Assembly: GCF_902459655.1 (NCBI RefSeq)
Contig: NZ_CABPSB010000003.1
Location: forward strand, 62,001 to 126,000
Source: Pandoraea anhela
GTDB taxonomy: Bacteria; Pseudomonadota; Gammaproteobacteria; Burkholderiales; Burkholderiaceae
Direction: 5' to 3'
DNA: 64,000 bases
In this document: piece after piece, positions 8,452 to 16,721 of the stretch
Numbering within the stretch: the stretch's first letter is position 1
Layout: every line of letters starts with the position of its first letter
Program-made: the position numbers and the translations under genes
The notes under the pieces: model-generated
Databases searched by the model: none
Told to the model about the DNA's origin: nothing
Seen by the model: only the letters and a program-made list of their open reading frames with translations

Positions 8452-9984
8452 ATGCGGACCTCGAAGCTCACTCGTACGCTGGTTGCCAGTGCCGTGCTCG
8501 TCGCGTTGACGGGCGGTTACGTCGCGGGACGCCAACATTGGCGGACGCCGCTCGCCTCGGAGATGGTCAGCGACGCCAGCGCGGCGGCAACTTCGGCCGC
8601 CAACGTGCAAAACGCGCCGAACACCGCGCCGCGCATGCTCGTGCCCGACTTCTCGCAACTGGCGGAACAATACGGACCGGCCGTAGTCAACATCAGTGTG
8701 ACGCACGATGGGAAACCTACGGCGCAACGGGGTTCGGCGGCGAATCAGCTGCCGCCGGGCATGGATCCGAACGACCCGCTGTTCCAGTTCTTCCGTCATT
8801 TCTATGGCGCGCCGGGTAACGACGGCGGTGACAGCGGCGACGGCGACGACAGCGATGGGCCGACGCGCAGCCTCGGTTCGGGCTTCATCGTGAGTGCGGA
8901 CGGTTACATCCTCACCAATGCGCACGTCGTCGACGACGCAAGTCAGGTGACGGTGAAGCTCACCGACAAGCGCGAGTTCAAGGCGAAGGTCGTGGGGAGC
9001 GACAAGGCGAGCGACGTCGCGTTGCTCAAGATTGCGGCCACGGACTTGCCGACGGTGAAGATCGGCGATCCGTCGAAGTCGAAGGCGGGTGAGTGGGTCG
9101 TTGCCATCGGTTCGCCTTACGGCTTCGACAATACGGTGACGGCGGGTATCGTCTCGGCAAAGGCGCGTGCCTTGCCCGACGAAAATTACACGCCGTTCAT
9201 TCAGACGGACGTGCCGGTCAACCCGGGCAACTCGGGCGGACCGCTGTTCAATCTGAACGGCGAGGTCATCGGTATCAACTCGATGATCTACTCGCGTACC
9301 GGTGGGTTCCAGGGCTTGTCGTTCGCCATTCCGATCGACATGGCCATGAAGGTCAAGACGCAGCTTCAGCAGTACGGCAAGGTGAGTCGCGGACGCATCG
9401 GCGTGGCGATTCAGGAAGTGAATCAGTCGCTCGCGAAGTCGTTCGGTCTGCCCAAGCCGACGGGCGCGCTGGTGTCGTCGATCGACAGAAACGGCCCGGC
9501 GGCGAAGTCCGATCTCAAGCCGGGCGACGTGATTCTCGCGGTCAACGGCGCGACGATCGACGATTCGGTGCAGTTGCCGGAGAAGATCGCGGATATGCGT
9601 CCGGGGCAGACCGCGACGCTCACGATCTGGCGTAACGGCGCGAAGCAGGATGTGAGCGTGAGGGTCGCCGCGCTCAACGAGAAGAAGGATGCCACCAATA
9701 CCGACGATTCGGCCACGCACGGTCGTCTGGGGTTGGCCGTACGTGAGTTGTCGCCGCAAGAGAAGCGCGCCGCGCAGGTCACGAACGGTCTGCTCGTCGC
9801 ACGCGCCGGCGGTCCGGCGGCGCAGGCCGGTGTGGAGGCGGGCGACATCATTCTGTCGCTCAACGGCACCCCGGTCAGCAGTGCTGCGCAACTGAGCGAT
9901 CGGCTCAAGAAGGCGGGCAATAATGTCGCGTTGCTCGTACAGCGCGACGGGCAACAGATTTTCATCCCGGTCGATCTCGGCTAA
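8452..9984 (+). CDS. HtrA/DegP-family periplasmic serine protease with two PDZ domains
   Basis: Periplasmic protease/chaperone for misfolded envelope proteins, 510 aa. The ATG at 8452 has AAGGAGAG upstream. A signal/anchor segment (LVASAVLVALTGGYVAG) is followed by a low-complexity linker with a Gly/Asp-rich run at about 122-138. The trypsin-like triad is His158 (TNAHVV), Asp188 (ASDVALLKI) and Ser261 (NPGNSGGPLFN). PDZ1 spans about 300-400 and PDZ2 about 415-505. The CTTAAG box in its promoter and the two-component genes just upstream suggest it answers an envelope signal. DegP, DegQ and MucD subtypes cannot be separated by eye. Confidence 0.95.
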   Translation: MRTSKLTRTLVASAVLVALTGGYVAGRQHWRTPLASEMVSDASAAATSAANVQNAPNTAPRMLVPDFSQLAEQYGPAVVNISVTHDGKPTAQRGSAANQLPPGMDPNDPLFQFFRHFYGAPGNDGGDSGDGDDSDGPTRSLGSGFIVSADGYILTNAHVVDDASQVTVKLTDKREFKAKVVGSDKASDVALLKIAATDLPTVKIGDPSKSKAGEWVVAIGSPYGFDNTVTAGIVSAKARALPDENYTPFIQTDVPVNPGNSGGPLFNLNGEVIGINSMIYSRTGGFQGLSFAIPIDMAMKVKTQLQQYGKVSRGRIGVAIQEVNQSLAKSFGLPKPTGALVSSIDRNGPAAKSDLKPGDVILAVNGATIDDSVQLPEKIADMRPGQTATLTIWRNGAKQDVSVRVAALNEKKDATNTDDSATHGRLGLAVRELSPQEKRAAQVTNGLLVARAGGPAAQAGVEAGDIILSLNGTPVSSAAQLSDRLKKAGNNVALLVQRDGQQIFIPVDLG

Positions 9985-10024
9985 TCGCCGCGAAGACCGC
10001 CAAGGGATGCCATGCGCTTCCTGA

Positions 10025-10047
10025 GTCCCGAGGACGCACCTCGGGAC
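10025..10047 (+). other. Intercistronic hairpin after htrA
   Basis: GTCCCGAGG-ACGCA-CCTCGGGAC forms a perfect 9-bp stem with a 5-nt loop, and GATGCC/GGCATC can extend it outside. No T-run follows, so it is more likely a processing or stability element between htrA and the small exported-protein gene than a terminator. Confidence 0.5.
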
Positions 10048-10085
10048 GCTCCGGCATCGTGAAGTCGTGCAATGGGAGGTTGATT

Positions 10086-10535
10086 ATGTGGCAGAACAAA
10101 TGGCAACGCTGGTCGGTGGCAGTGGCCGCCGCAGCGGCACTGACGGGCAGTCTGGGCGGCATCGCCGTCGCGCATGCGCAAGGCGGCGCGCTACCCCCGT
10201 CGATGCAGCAGGGCAATGTGACGTATGTCTCCGGCGGGATCGACAGCGACGAATCGGGAGCCTTCAAGCGTGAGGCGCCGCACTGGCCGCTGTCCATCGA
10301 GATGGCCGCGCGCGGCGACGGTGCGAACGAATACATCGCCGATGCGCAGGTGCAGATTTTGCGCGGCGGCACGACGGTGCTCGATACGCGTTCGAAAGGC
10401 CCGTTCATGCTGGTGAAGCTGCCCGAGGGCAACTACACCGTGAAGGCGACTTACAACGGCAAGCCCATGACGAAGGACGTGAAGGTCGCCGCCAAGGGCC
10501 ACGCCGTTGCAACCTTTCTGTGGCCGCACGACTGA
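10086..10535 (+). CDS. Small exported protein with a carboxypeptidase-regulatory-like beta domain
   Basis: 149 aa. The ATG at 10086 has GGGAGG about 7 nt upstream. A clear signal peptide ends at AVAHA (about residue 31). The mature part reads as a small beta-sandwich: ANEYIADAQVQILRGG, KGPFMLVKLPEGNYTVKATYNGKP, then VKVAAKGHAVATFLWP. This resembles the carboxypeptidase regulatory-like/transthyretin fold. No catalytic residues are visible. It lies 100 bp downstream of htrA in the same direction and may be its co-expressed envelope partner. Function is not known. Confidence 0.8.
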   Translation: MWQNKWQRWSVAVAAAAALTGSLGGIAVAHAQGGALPPSMQQGNVTYVSGGIDSDESGAFKREAPHWPLSIEMAARGDGANEYIADAQVQILRGGTTVLDTRSKGPFMLVKLPEGNYTVKATYNGKPMTKDVKVAAKGHAVATFLWPHD

Positions 10536-10588
10536 TGTGCCGATCGGTCGGGCACGCGAGGTTCCACGGATGACGAGGTAACCCAGGC

Positions 10589-10624
10589 AGTATCGAGTAG
10601 TACCGAGCAGTACCGAGCAGTACC
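10589..10624. repeat. 10-bp tandem repeat (AGTACCGAGC)
   Basis: Three full units and a partial one of AGTACCGAGC, the first diverged, between the exported-protein gene and its terminator. Confidence 0.7.
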
Positions 10625-10648
10625 ACTCTGCAACGAGTGAGCGAGTTG

Positions 10649-10682
10649 CGCCGCCATGTTCGTCATGGCGGCGTTTTTTTTT
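10649..10682 (+). terminator. Rho-independent terminator of the htrA/exported-protein unit
   Basis: CGCCGCCATG-TTCGT-CATGGCGGCG, a perfect 10-bp stem followed by nine T residues. Confidence 0.93.
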
Positions 10683-10719
10683 CGACGCGCGCCTGCGCCC
10701 CGCTCCCGCGGTGGGGTGT

Positions 10720-11742
10720 TCAGACGAGCCCAGGGCACTCGGCGGCGGTGTCGTCGCGCTGGGCGTCGTCACCGCGACGCATGCCGAACGTCTGCGTGAC
10801 GGCGATGCCGTTCTTGATGGCCGTCATCTCCGCGAGAATCGCCACCGCGATTTCGGCCGGCGTGCGTGCGCCGAGATGCAAGCCGACGGGGCCATGCAGA
10901 CGCTCGATCTCCGCCGTGCTCAGATCGAACAGGGACAGACGCTCGCGACGTCGCGCATTATTCACACGCGAGCCGATGGCGCCGATGTAGAACGCCGGCG
11001 ATTTGAGCGCTTCGAGCAACGCCATGTCGTCGAGCTTGGGGTCGTGCGTGAGCGTGAGCACGGCGCTGTGCGAATCGAGTTGCAAACGCACGATGAGATC
11101 GTCCGGCATTTCGCGCGAGAGTTCGGTGCCGGGCACTTGCCATTCGTCCGCATACTCGGTGCGCGGATCGCAGACGATCACGTGATAGTCGAGCGCGCAA
11201 GCCATGCTTGCCACGTACTTCGAGAGTTGTCCCGCGCCGATGATCACGAGCCGGCGGCGGGGGCCATGCGAGGTGATGAGACGCTCGCCGTCGAATTCGA
11301 CCGACGGCGTGTGATGCCCCGGCGCCATGCGCACCGCGCCGGTCTTCATGTCCAGTTCGCGCACGACGAGACGGAATTTCCCGATCGTATCGAGCAACTC
11401 GGCGATGCGCGAGGTCTCCCGCACGGGTTCCAGCACCAGTTGCAGCGTGCCGCCGCAAGGCAGGCCGAAGCGATGCGCTTCCTCCGCCGTCACGCCATAG
11501 CTGGTGATCTGAGGACGATCCTGCGGCCAGTCGCCGTCGCGGATTCGGAGGATCAGGTCGTCCTCCACGCAACCGCCCGACACGGAGCCGACCATGTGGC
11601 CGTCTTCGCGGATCGCGAGCATCGAGCCCACGGGGCGCGGGGCTGAACCCCAGGTGCGCACAACGGTGCCCAGCGTGACGAAAAAGCCTGCGCGGGTCCA
11701 CTGTACGGCGGACTTCAGCACTTCCAGATCGACACTATCCAT
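10720..11742 (-). CDS. XdhC/CoxI-family molybdoenzyme maturation protein
   Basis: 340 aa protein of the XdhC/CoxI family, which sulfurates and inserts the molybdenum cofactor into xanthine dehydrogenase or CO-dehydrogenase-type hydroxylases. The N-terminal XdhC/CoxI domain has GSAPRPVGSMLAI and SVSGGCVEDD. The C-terminal Rossmann-like domain has LVIIGAGQLSKYVASM and YIGAIGSRVNNARRRERL. The start at 11742 has GGAAG upstream. No xanthine dehydrogenase structural genes lie in this window, so its client is elsewhere. It fits the molybdenum theme of the next 7 kb. Confidence 0.9.
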   Translation of the reverse strand: MDSVDLEVLKSAVQWTRAGFFVTLGTVVRTWGSAPRPVGSMLAIREDGHMVGSVSGGCVEDDLILRIRDGDWPQDRPQITSYGVTAEEAHRFGLPCGGTLQLVLEPVRETSRIAELLDTIGKFRLVVRELDMKTGAVRMAPGHHTPSVEFDGERLITSHGPRRRLVIIGAGQLSKYVASMACALDYHVIVCDPRTEYADEWQVPGTELSREMPDDLIVRLQLDSHSAVLTLTHDPKLDDMALLEALKSPAFYIGAIGSRVNNARRRERLSLFDLSTAEIERLHGPVGLHLGARTPAEIAVAILAEMTAIKNGIAVTQTFGMRRGDDAQRDDTAAECPGLV

Positions 11743-12107
11743 AGCACGCTTCCTTCGCCAATATGCGAGCGACGGCCGTCAGTGGGCCGGGTAGGGGGCT
11801 GGAATTCCGATGGGGCGCCGCTCAATGTGATGCGGCAGTATATCGCGCCTTGGCTGGCGCTGTATTTCAGGGGATATTCCGGTTGCCACGACGAATATGG
11901 CGGTGTCGGCGTCGCGCACACGCGCGCCCGGCGGCCGTGTGGAGGGGGCAGCGCAGGGTGTCGCGGCGTATCGGGATGGCGCTGTGATTCGGCGGGCGGT
12001 AACTCGTGTCACAATAGTTCGATGTTCGAGACAACGCCACGACAACTCCGTACAACGCTGAAGGCGGGACGAGCGTCCGTACACAACGGATACCAAGGAG
12101 AGGGGCA

Positions 12108-12752
12108 ATGGAACTTCGAAACAGCCGGCAGTTGCCGGTCGCGAGAGACATCGCGTGGATCGCGCTGGGCGATCCGGGCGTTTTACAGGGCTGCATCCCG
12201 GGATGCGAGTCCATCGAGCGGATCGACGACACCACGTGGACCATTGTCGTGGCCGCGACGCTCGGTCCCGTGGGCGGGCGCTGGACCGGGCGCATCCGGC
12301 TCACCGATGTCGTCGCCCCGACCTCATACACATTGCATTTCGACGGGCTGGGCTCGTCCGCCGGACTCACGCGCGGTCGGGCCGTGGTCACGTTGCAGCC
12401 GCAAGGACCGATGAACACATTGCTCACATACGACCTGAAGGCGCAGTTCGGCGGCGAGTTCGCCGGGCTCGATACGCCTCAGGTGGACGGCGCCGCCGGC
12501 AAGCTCGCCGACGAGTTCTTTCGTCGTCTGACGGCGGCGATCGCGCCGCATCACAAACTGAACGACCCCGTGCCCGCCAGCACCGCTGATACCGCTGATA
12601 CCGCCGATGGCGAAGCGGCCACCGCACTCGCCGCGGACGGCACCATGCGCGATATGCCATCGACGCGCGCCGGGATGACGCGCTGGTGGCCCTGGGCGGT
12701 GGCGCTGATCGTGTTGATCTTCATCGTCATGTGGGGCAACCATGCCGGCTGA
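12108..12752 (+). CDS. CoxG-like SRPBCC protein with C-terminal membrane anchor
   Basis: 214 aa. The first 150 residues match the CO-dehydrogenase subunit G (CoxG) branch of the SRPBCC fold (VLQGCIPGCESIERID, TWTIVVAATLGPVGGRWTG, TLLTYDLKAQFGGEFAGL, GKLADEFFRRL). A Thr/Ala/Asp-rich linker leads to a single C-terminal helix (WWPWAVALIVLIFIVMWG). CoxG proteins help attach or mature molybdenum hydroxylases at the membrane. AGGAGAGG precedes the ATG. The last 11 bp overlap the ModE-like gene, so the two are co-translated. Confidence 0.88.
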   Translation: MELRNSRQLPVARDIAWIALGDPGVLQGCIPGCESIERIDDTTWTIVVAATLGPVGGRWTGRIRLTDVVAPTSYTLHFDGLGSSAGLTRGRAVVTLQPQGPMNTLLTYDLKAQFGGEFAGLDTPQVDGAAGKLADEFFRRLTAAIAPHHKLNDPVPASTADTADTADGEAATALAADGTMRDMPSTRAGMTRWWPWAVALIVLIFIVMWGNHAG

Positions 12753-13323
12753 GCGACGTCACGCGAAGCGCGCGGCCACGGCTGACGCGGCGCCTCCGGA
12801 TACGACCGGCGAGGCGGGGGCCGTTGCGATACGGGGCCAGGACGCAAACGACTCGCTTACCCGCGGGGCGCTCGCGCCGGCCGCATTGCAGGATGCGGCG
12901 GGGGCTGTGGAAGCGTCGGAAGCGGCGGAAGCGGCGCCAGCGACCGTCGGCGTCGCCGGATACGATGTGCGTGTGCGAATTCGCGACGGGGAGACACCGG
13001 TGTTTGGCCCCGGGCGTCTGACGCTGCTGCGCGCCATCGATGCGACCGGGTCGATCTCGGCGGCGGCGCGTTGCATGAATATGTCTTACCGCCGGGCGTG
13101 GCTGCTGGTCGAGGCAATGAACCACGAGTTCCGCGAACCGCTCGTCACGCGGCATATCGGCGGGGTGTCGGGCGGCGGGGCGCAACTGACGCCGTTCGCG
13201 CAGAATCTCGTGGCGCACTACGACACGCTCATCAAGGAAATCCGCGCGCTGCTCGACGCCCACGTGCCGACCTTCGACGCTTACCTTAAAGCCGGCAAAG
13301 CCGTCGATCCGGACGACGAGTAA
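12742..13323 (+). CDS. ModE-family DNA-binding regulator lacking molybdate-binding domains
   Basis: 193 aa. Residues about 75-180 are the ModE/LysR-type winged helix: GPGRLTLLRAIDATGSISAAARCMNMSYRRAW, then EPLVTRHIGGVSGGGAQLTPFAQ. The duplicated molbindin domains of E. coli ModE are absent, so molybdate sensing would need another route. The first 70 residues are Ala/Glu-rich and probably disordered. It overlaps the CoxG-like gene by 11 bp. A good ModE operator precedes modA at 18467, which makes modABC the likely target. Confidence 0.88.
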   Translation: MPAERRHAKRAATADAAPPDTTGEAGAVAIRGQDANDSLTRGALAPAALQDAAGAVEASEAAEAAPATVGVAGYDVRVRIRDGETPVFGPGRLTLLRAIDATGSISAAARCMNMSYRRAWLLVEAMNHEFREPLVTRHIGGVSGGGAQLTPFAQNLVAHYDTLIKEIRALLDAHVPTFDAYLKAGKAVDPDDE

Positions 13324-13423
13324 GCCGGCCGGGCCTGCCCCCCCTACCCCCTCCCCCCGGTCGTGCCCGTCCCCTCCTGCCGGTAACCCTATTTCCCGCC
13401 CGTTATTCCCCCTGAATCCCGTT

Positions 13424-13452
13424 CCTCACGAAAACGTTAATTTTTCGTGAGG
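13424..13452. promoter_or_regulatory. 11-bp perfect inverted repeat upstream of the b561/oxidoreductase pair
   Basis: CCTCACGAAAA-N7-TTTTCGTGAGG lies 65 bp before the cytochrome gene and 100 bp after the ModE-like gene. There is no T-run after the right arm, so an operator is favoured over a terminator. Confidence 0.5.
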
Positions 13453-13516
13453 ACTTCGTCACTGGCCAGGCGCGACACTAACTCCATCGAAAGCAACCCC
13501 TGCGATGGAGATCCCG

Positions 13517-14152
13517 ATGTCCACTTTGACGAAGTCAGTGCCCCCCGCGGCACAGCCTCCCGTGCGTAGTGCACCGGTCCAGCCGGGGTGGCTGCGTATT
13601 ACCCACTGGCTCAATGTGCTGGCGGTGATCGTGATGACCATGAGCGGCTGGCGCATCTATAACGCCTCGCCGATCTTCGCGTTCCGATTTCCGAACGACA
13701 TTACCCTGGGCGGCTGGCTCGGCGGTGCGCTGCAATGGCACTTCGCCGCGATGTGGCTGCTCGTTGCCAACGGCCTGATCTACCTGCTGACGAATGCCGC
13801 CAGCGGACGCTTCTCGCGCCGGTTTTTCCCCTTTTCGCCGCGCGGCGTGGTGCGAGACCTGTTTGCTGCGCTGCGGGGTCGTCTGGCGCATGACGATCCG
13901 CGTCATTACAACCAGGTGCAGCGCGCCGCCTACCTCTTCGCGGTGCTCGACCTCGTGCTGCTCGTCGCGTCGGGTCTGGCGATCTGGAAGCCGGTGCAGC
14001 TCGGCTGGCTTTGCACGCTGTTCGGCGGCTTTCAGGGGGCGCGTCTGGTGCATTTCCTCGCGATGGCGGGGCTGGTCGGGTTCATCGTGGTTCATGTGGC
14101 GATGGTGGCGCTGGTGCCCCGAACGCTGCGCACCATGATCACCGGACGCTGA
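13517..14152 (+). CDS. Cytochrome b561-type membrane subunit
   Basis: About 211 aa with four to five transmembrane helices: WLNVLAVIVMTMSGW, WHFAAMWLLVANGLIYLL, AAYLFAVLDLVLLVASGLAIW and FLAMAGLVGFIVVHVAMVAL. Membrane histidines in ITHWLN, LQWHFAAMW and LVHFLAMAG...VVHVAM are the likely haem b ligands, as in formate-dehydrogenase-gamma/b561 proteins. I chose the ATG at 13517 (GGAG 6 nt upstream) over the one at 13505. It sits 70 bp ahead of a sulfite-oxidase-like protein and is presumably its quinone-linked electron acceptor. Confidence 0.9.
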   Translation: MSTLTKSVPPAAQPPVRSAPVQPGWLRITHWLNVLAVIVMTMSGWRIYNASPIFAFRFPNDITLGGWLGGALQWHFAAMWLLVANGLIYLLTNAASGRFSRRFFPFSPRGVVRDLFAALRGRLAHDDPRHYNQVQRAAYLFAVLDLVLLVASGLAIWKPVQLGWLCTLFGGFQGARLVHFLAMAGLVGFIVVHVAMVALVPRTLRTMITGR

Positions 14153-14224
14153 GCGCGTCGACACGACGCATCGACCACAGACATCGGCCACGAGCCATCG
14201 AACAAGGTAAAGGACGGCACTGCC

Positions 14225-15043
14225 ATGAGCCTCGAACGTAAGTCCCGGATCCTCACGCCCGACGCGCCGGTCATTCGCGACGGCGAAGCGATCCTTCACG
14301 AAGCCCGCGCGATCATGACACGTCGCGTGGCCGAGCCCTCGCGCCGGGCATTTCTCACGCGCACGTTGTCGCTCGGCGGGGTGGCCCTGCTCTCGGGCTG
14401 TTCGCTCGACAACAACGCCAGCGTGGAGTCTGCGCTGACCAGGATTTCGCGCTGGAACGATCGTGTGCAGGCCGCGCTGTTCCGCAAGGACGTGTTGGCC
14501 CCGACGTTCCCGGCGTCGGCGATCACGCGTCCGTTCCCGTTCAATGCGTTCTACACGATCGACGAAGCGCCGGTCGTCGAAGAGGACGATTATCGGTTGG
14601 AACTGTCGGGCCTGATCGCGGACAAAGCGCCGTGGCGTCTCGAATCGTTGCGCGACTTCGCGTCGCCGCGTGCGACTGAGCAGATCACGCGTCACGTGTG
14701 CGTGGAAGGGTGGAGCGCCATTGGCCGCTGGGGCGGGGTGACGTTCTCGGACTTCCTGCGTCGCATCGGCGCGGATACCACGGCGAAGTACGTCGGCTTC
14801 AAATGTGCGGACGACTACTACACGAGCATCGACATGCCCACGGCGCTGCATCCACAGACGCTGCTCGCGCTCACGTATGACGGCCAGACGCTGCCGAGGG
14901 AGTACGGCTTCCCGATGAAGCTGCGCATTCCCACGAAGCTCGGCTACAAGAATCCCAAACATATCCAAGCGATCTACGTGACCAACACGTACTCGGGCGG
15001 GTACTGGGAGGACCAGGGCTACAACTGGTTCGGTGGCAGTTGA
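14225..15043 (+). CDS. Sulfite-oxidase-family molybdopterin oxidoreductase, Tat lipoprotein-like
   Basis: 272 aa periplasmic enzyme with the oxidoreductase molybdopterin-binding fold. The Mo-ligating cysteine is Cys159 in RHVCVEGWSAIGRW. KCADDYYTSIDM and PMKLRIPTKLGYKNPKHI are typical of YedY/SUOX-like proteins. The N-terminus has a Tat motif (SRRAFLTRTLSLGG) and a lipobox-like LLSGC ending at Cys59, so it is likely exported folded and possibly lipidated. An alternative start is Met31 (14315). Substrate is unknown. The b561 gene just upstream forms a respiratory pair with it. Confidence 0.92.
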   Translation: MSLERKSRILTPDAPVIRDGEAILHEARAIMTRRVAEPSRRAFLTRTLSLGGVALLSGCSLDNNASVESALTRISRWNDRVQAALFRKDVLAPTFPASAITRPFPFNAFYTIDEAPVVEEDDYRLELSGLIADKAPWRLESLRDFASPRATEQITRHVCVEGWSAIGRWGGVTFSDFLRRIGADTTAKYVGFKCADDYYTSIDMPTALHPQTLLALTYDGQTLPREYGFPMKLRIPTKLGYKNPKHIQAIYVTNTYSGGYWEDQGYNWFGGS

Positions 15044-15149
15044 GGCGAGCGCCGGGGCGGTGAGCCGATCCCCGGGGCGCAAGACTGCACGATTTAGGAG
15101 ACGGACAGGAACGTCTCACTGGAAATTTCTCACTCTTGGAGTAACAGCA

Positions 15150-15452
15150 ATGAAGACGCGATATCTGGCAGTGATGGCAATGGCGATGGCACTCGGCACG
15201 GGCGCAGCATTTGCGCAGGATGCAATGGGTAAGGCAGACGCCATGTCGAAGGGAGACGCCATGGGCAAGCACGACGCGATGTCGAAGGGCGACGCCATGG
15301 GCAAGGGCGGCGCGATGTCCAAGGGCGACGCCATGGGCAAGCACGACGCGATGTCGAAGGGCGACGCCATGGGCAAGCACGACGCGATGTCGAAGGGCGA
15401 CGCCATGAGCAAGGGCGGCGCGATGTCCAAGGGCGACGCAATGAGCAAGTAA
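15150..15452 (+). CDS. MXKDX-repeat exported protein
   Basis: 100 aa. A signal peptide (about 1-22, ending GAAFA) precedes thirteen 6-residue units of the type (D/G)AM(G/S)K(G/H/A) to the stop. Start at 15150 with TTGGAG upstream. It belongs to the pentapeptide MXKDX repeat proteins known in Burkholderiales, whose function is not established. Regularly spaced Met, Lys, Asp and His suggest a disordered metal-binding or envelope protein. The repeats are near-identical at DNA level, so copy number probably varies between strains. Confidence 0.88.
   Translation: MKTRYLAVMAMAMALGTGAAFAQDAMGKADAMSKGDAMGKHDAMSKGDAMGKGGAMSKGDAMGKHDAMSKGDAMGKHDAMSKGDAMSKGGAMSKGDAMSK
15219..15449 (+). repeat. 18-bp coding tandem repeat (13 units)
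   Basis: Thirteen tandem units of GACGCCATGNNCAAGNNC type inside the MXKDX gene, partly organised in 36-bp higher-order pairs (AMSK alternating with AMGK). Confidence 0.92.
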
Positions 15453-15482
15453 GCGCTTCGGTCGCGAGGTAGTGCGGTCGTG

Positions 15483-15528
15483 ACAAGGCGTCGCAGCGGG
15501 ATTCCGTTGCGGCGCCTTGTGTTTTGTT
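15483..15528 (+). terminator. Terminator after the MXKDX gene
   Basis: ACAAGGCG...CGCCTTGT stem with an inner CGCAGCGG/CCGTTGCG pairing, followed by GTTTTGTT. Confidence 0.8.
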
Positions 15529-15614
15529 ATCGACCGCGACGGCGGCTTGTGCGCATCGTCGTTCCTTGCGTCATTCCGGCACCATTCGGGCATCGGTCGG
15601 GCATCGGTCGGGCA

Positions 15615-16721
15615 TCATCGGGTGAGCGCGACGGATTTGACGAGCAGGTACACGTCGCGTCCCGGCGCGAGTTGTAACTGGTCGGCGGAGAAGCGGGTGA
15701 TGCGGGCACGCAGGGCGGTTTGCGCGCCATCGCCCACCAGCGTGGTGCTGACTTCCACCGCGTCACCCAGATCGCGCAGCGTGGCCACCCGTGCGCGCAG
15801 CACATTGAGCACACTGGTGTCGACCGGCGCGAACGTCGCCACGGCGACATCGCGCTCTCGCACGAGGATGCGGCACGCGTCGCCGACCTGGCCGCCCGCG
15901 CGCGGCACCCGCAGCCGAATGTCCTCGTTGCCGCTCACCGCCAGCTCGGTCAGGCCGTAATGCGTGTCGTGCGCGACAATGCGCGTCTCCAGCACCGTGC
16001 CCGGCGATTCGGCCGTGCCATCGAACGCGTCGCGATGCACGTTGAGCACGTCCGCAGGCGCCCCCTGCGAGATAGTGCGTCCGTCTTTGAACAGCACGAC
16101 CTGATCGGCCAGCCGCATCACTTCGTCCAGCGAATGCGTGACATACAGCACCGGCAGCTTCAATTCGTGACGGATGCGGTTCAGGTAGTCGAGCACTTCC
16201 AGGCGGCGCGCGTGATCGAGCGAGGCGAGCGGCTCGTCCATGAGCAGCATTCGGGGGCACGACAACAACGCGCGGCCGATGCCCACACGTTGCTTCTCCC
16301 CGCCGGACAATGCGCCGGGACGACGACTCAGCAAGTGCGCAAGATTGAGCACGTCGACCACATGTTCGAGCGCGATCGCGCCGCTGCCGGCGGCAGCCAC
16401 GTCGCGTCGCCGCAGCCAGCGGCCGAAGAGCAGATTCTGGCGCACCGTCAGATGCGGCAGCAGACGGGCGTCCTGAAACACGTATCCGATGCGTCGGCGC
16501 CATGTCGGCAATGCGATGCCGGCAGCGCTGTCGAAGAGCACGTCGTTGCCGACGACGATGCGTCCGGCATCCGGTTCGAGCAGCCCGGACACCGCGTTGA
16601 CCACCGTGCTCTTGCCGCTGCCGGACGGGCCGAACAACGCGGTCACGCCCATGCCGGCAGCGAACTCGGCGTCGAGCGTGAAGTCGCCGAAGCGATGCCT
16701 GAGACGAACCTCAACCGTCAT
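15615..16721 (-). CDS. modC: Molybdate ABC transporter ATP-binding protein
   Basis: Energises molybdate import, 368 aa. ABC domain: Walker [10 protein letters not shown], signature LSGGEKQRVGIGRAL, Walker B MLLMDEPLASLD, H-loop YVTHSLDEV. The C-terminal 130 residues form the TOBE/molybdate-binding extension typical of ModC. Its start overlaps the end of modB by 11 bp. Last gene of modABC. Confidence 0.95.
   Translation of the reverse strand: MTVEVRLRHRFGDFTLDAEFAAGMGVTALFGPSGSGKSTVVNAVSGLLEPDAGRIVVGNDVLFDSAAGIALPTWRRRIGYVFQDARLLPHLTVRQNLLFGRWLRRRDVAAAGSGAIALEHVVDVLNLAHLLSRRPGALSGGEKQRVGIGRALLSCPRMLLMDEPLASLDHARRLEVLDYLNRIRHELKLPVLYVTHSLDEVMRLADQVVLFKDGRTISQGAPADVLNVHRDAFDGTAESPGTVLETRIVAHDTHYGLTELAVSGNEDIRLRVPRAGGQVGDACRILVRERDVAVATFAPVDTSVLNVLRARVATLRDLGDAVEVSTTLVGDGAQTALRARITRFSADQLQLAPGRDVYLLVKSVALTR

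Noticed and set aside
8422-9954. 510-aa minus-strand frame opposite htrA
   Set aside because: htrA has an intact catalytic triad and signal peptide; antisense translation is Arg-rich noise.
13535-15082. 515-aa minus-strand frame covering the b561/oxidoreductase pair
   Set aside because: The plus-strand genes have clear cofactor motifs and starts; the antisense frame has none.
15219-15449. Possible CRISPR-like array
   Set aside because: Units are contiguous 18-bp coding repeats without spacers, in frame in a secreted protein gene.
14871-15593. 240-aa minus-strand repeat protein (LAHGVALRHRV-type units)
   Set aside because: It is the antisense image of the MXKDX repeat; no start context, and the plus-strand gene has a signal peptide and ribosome-binding site.
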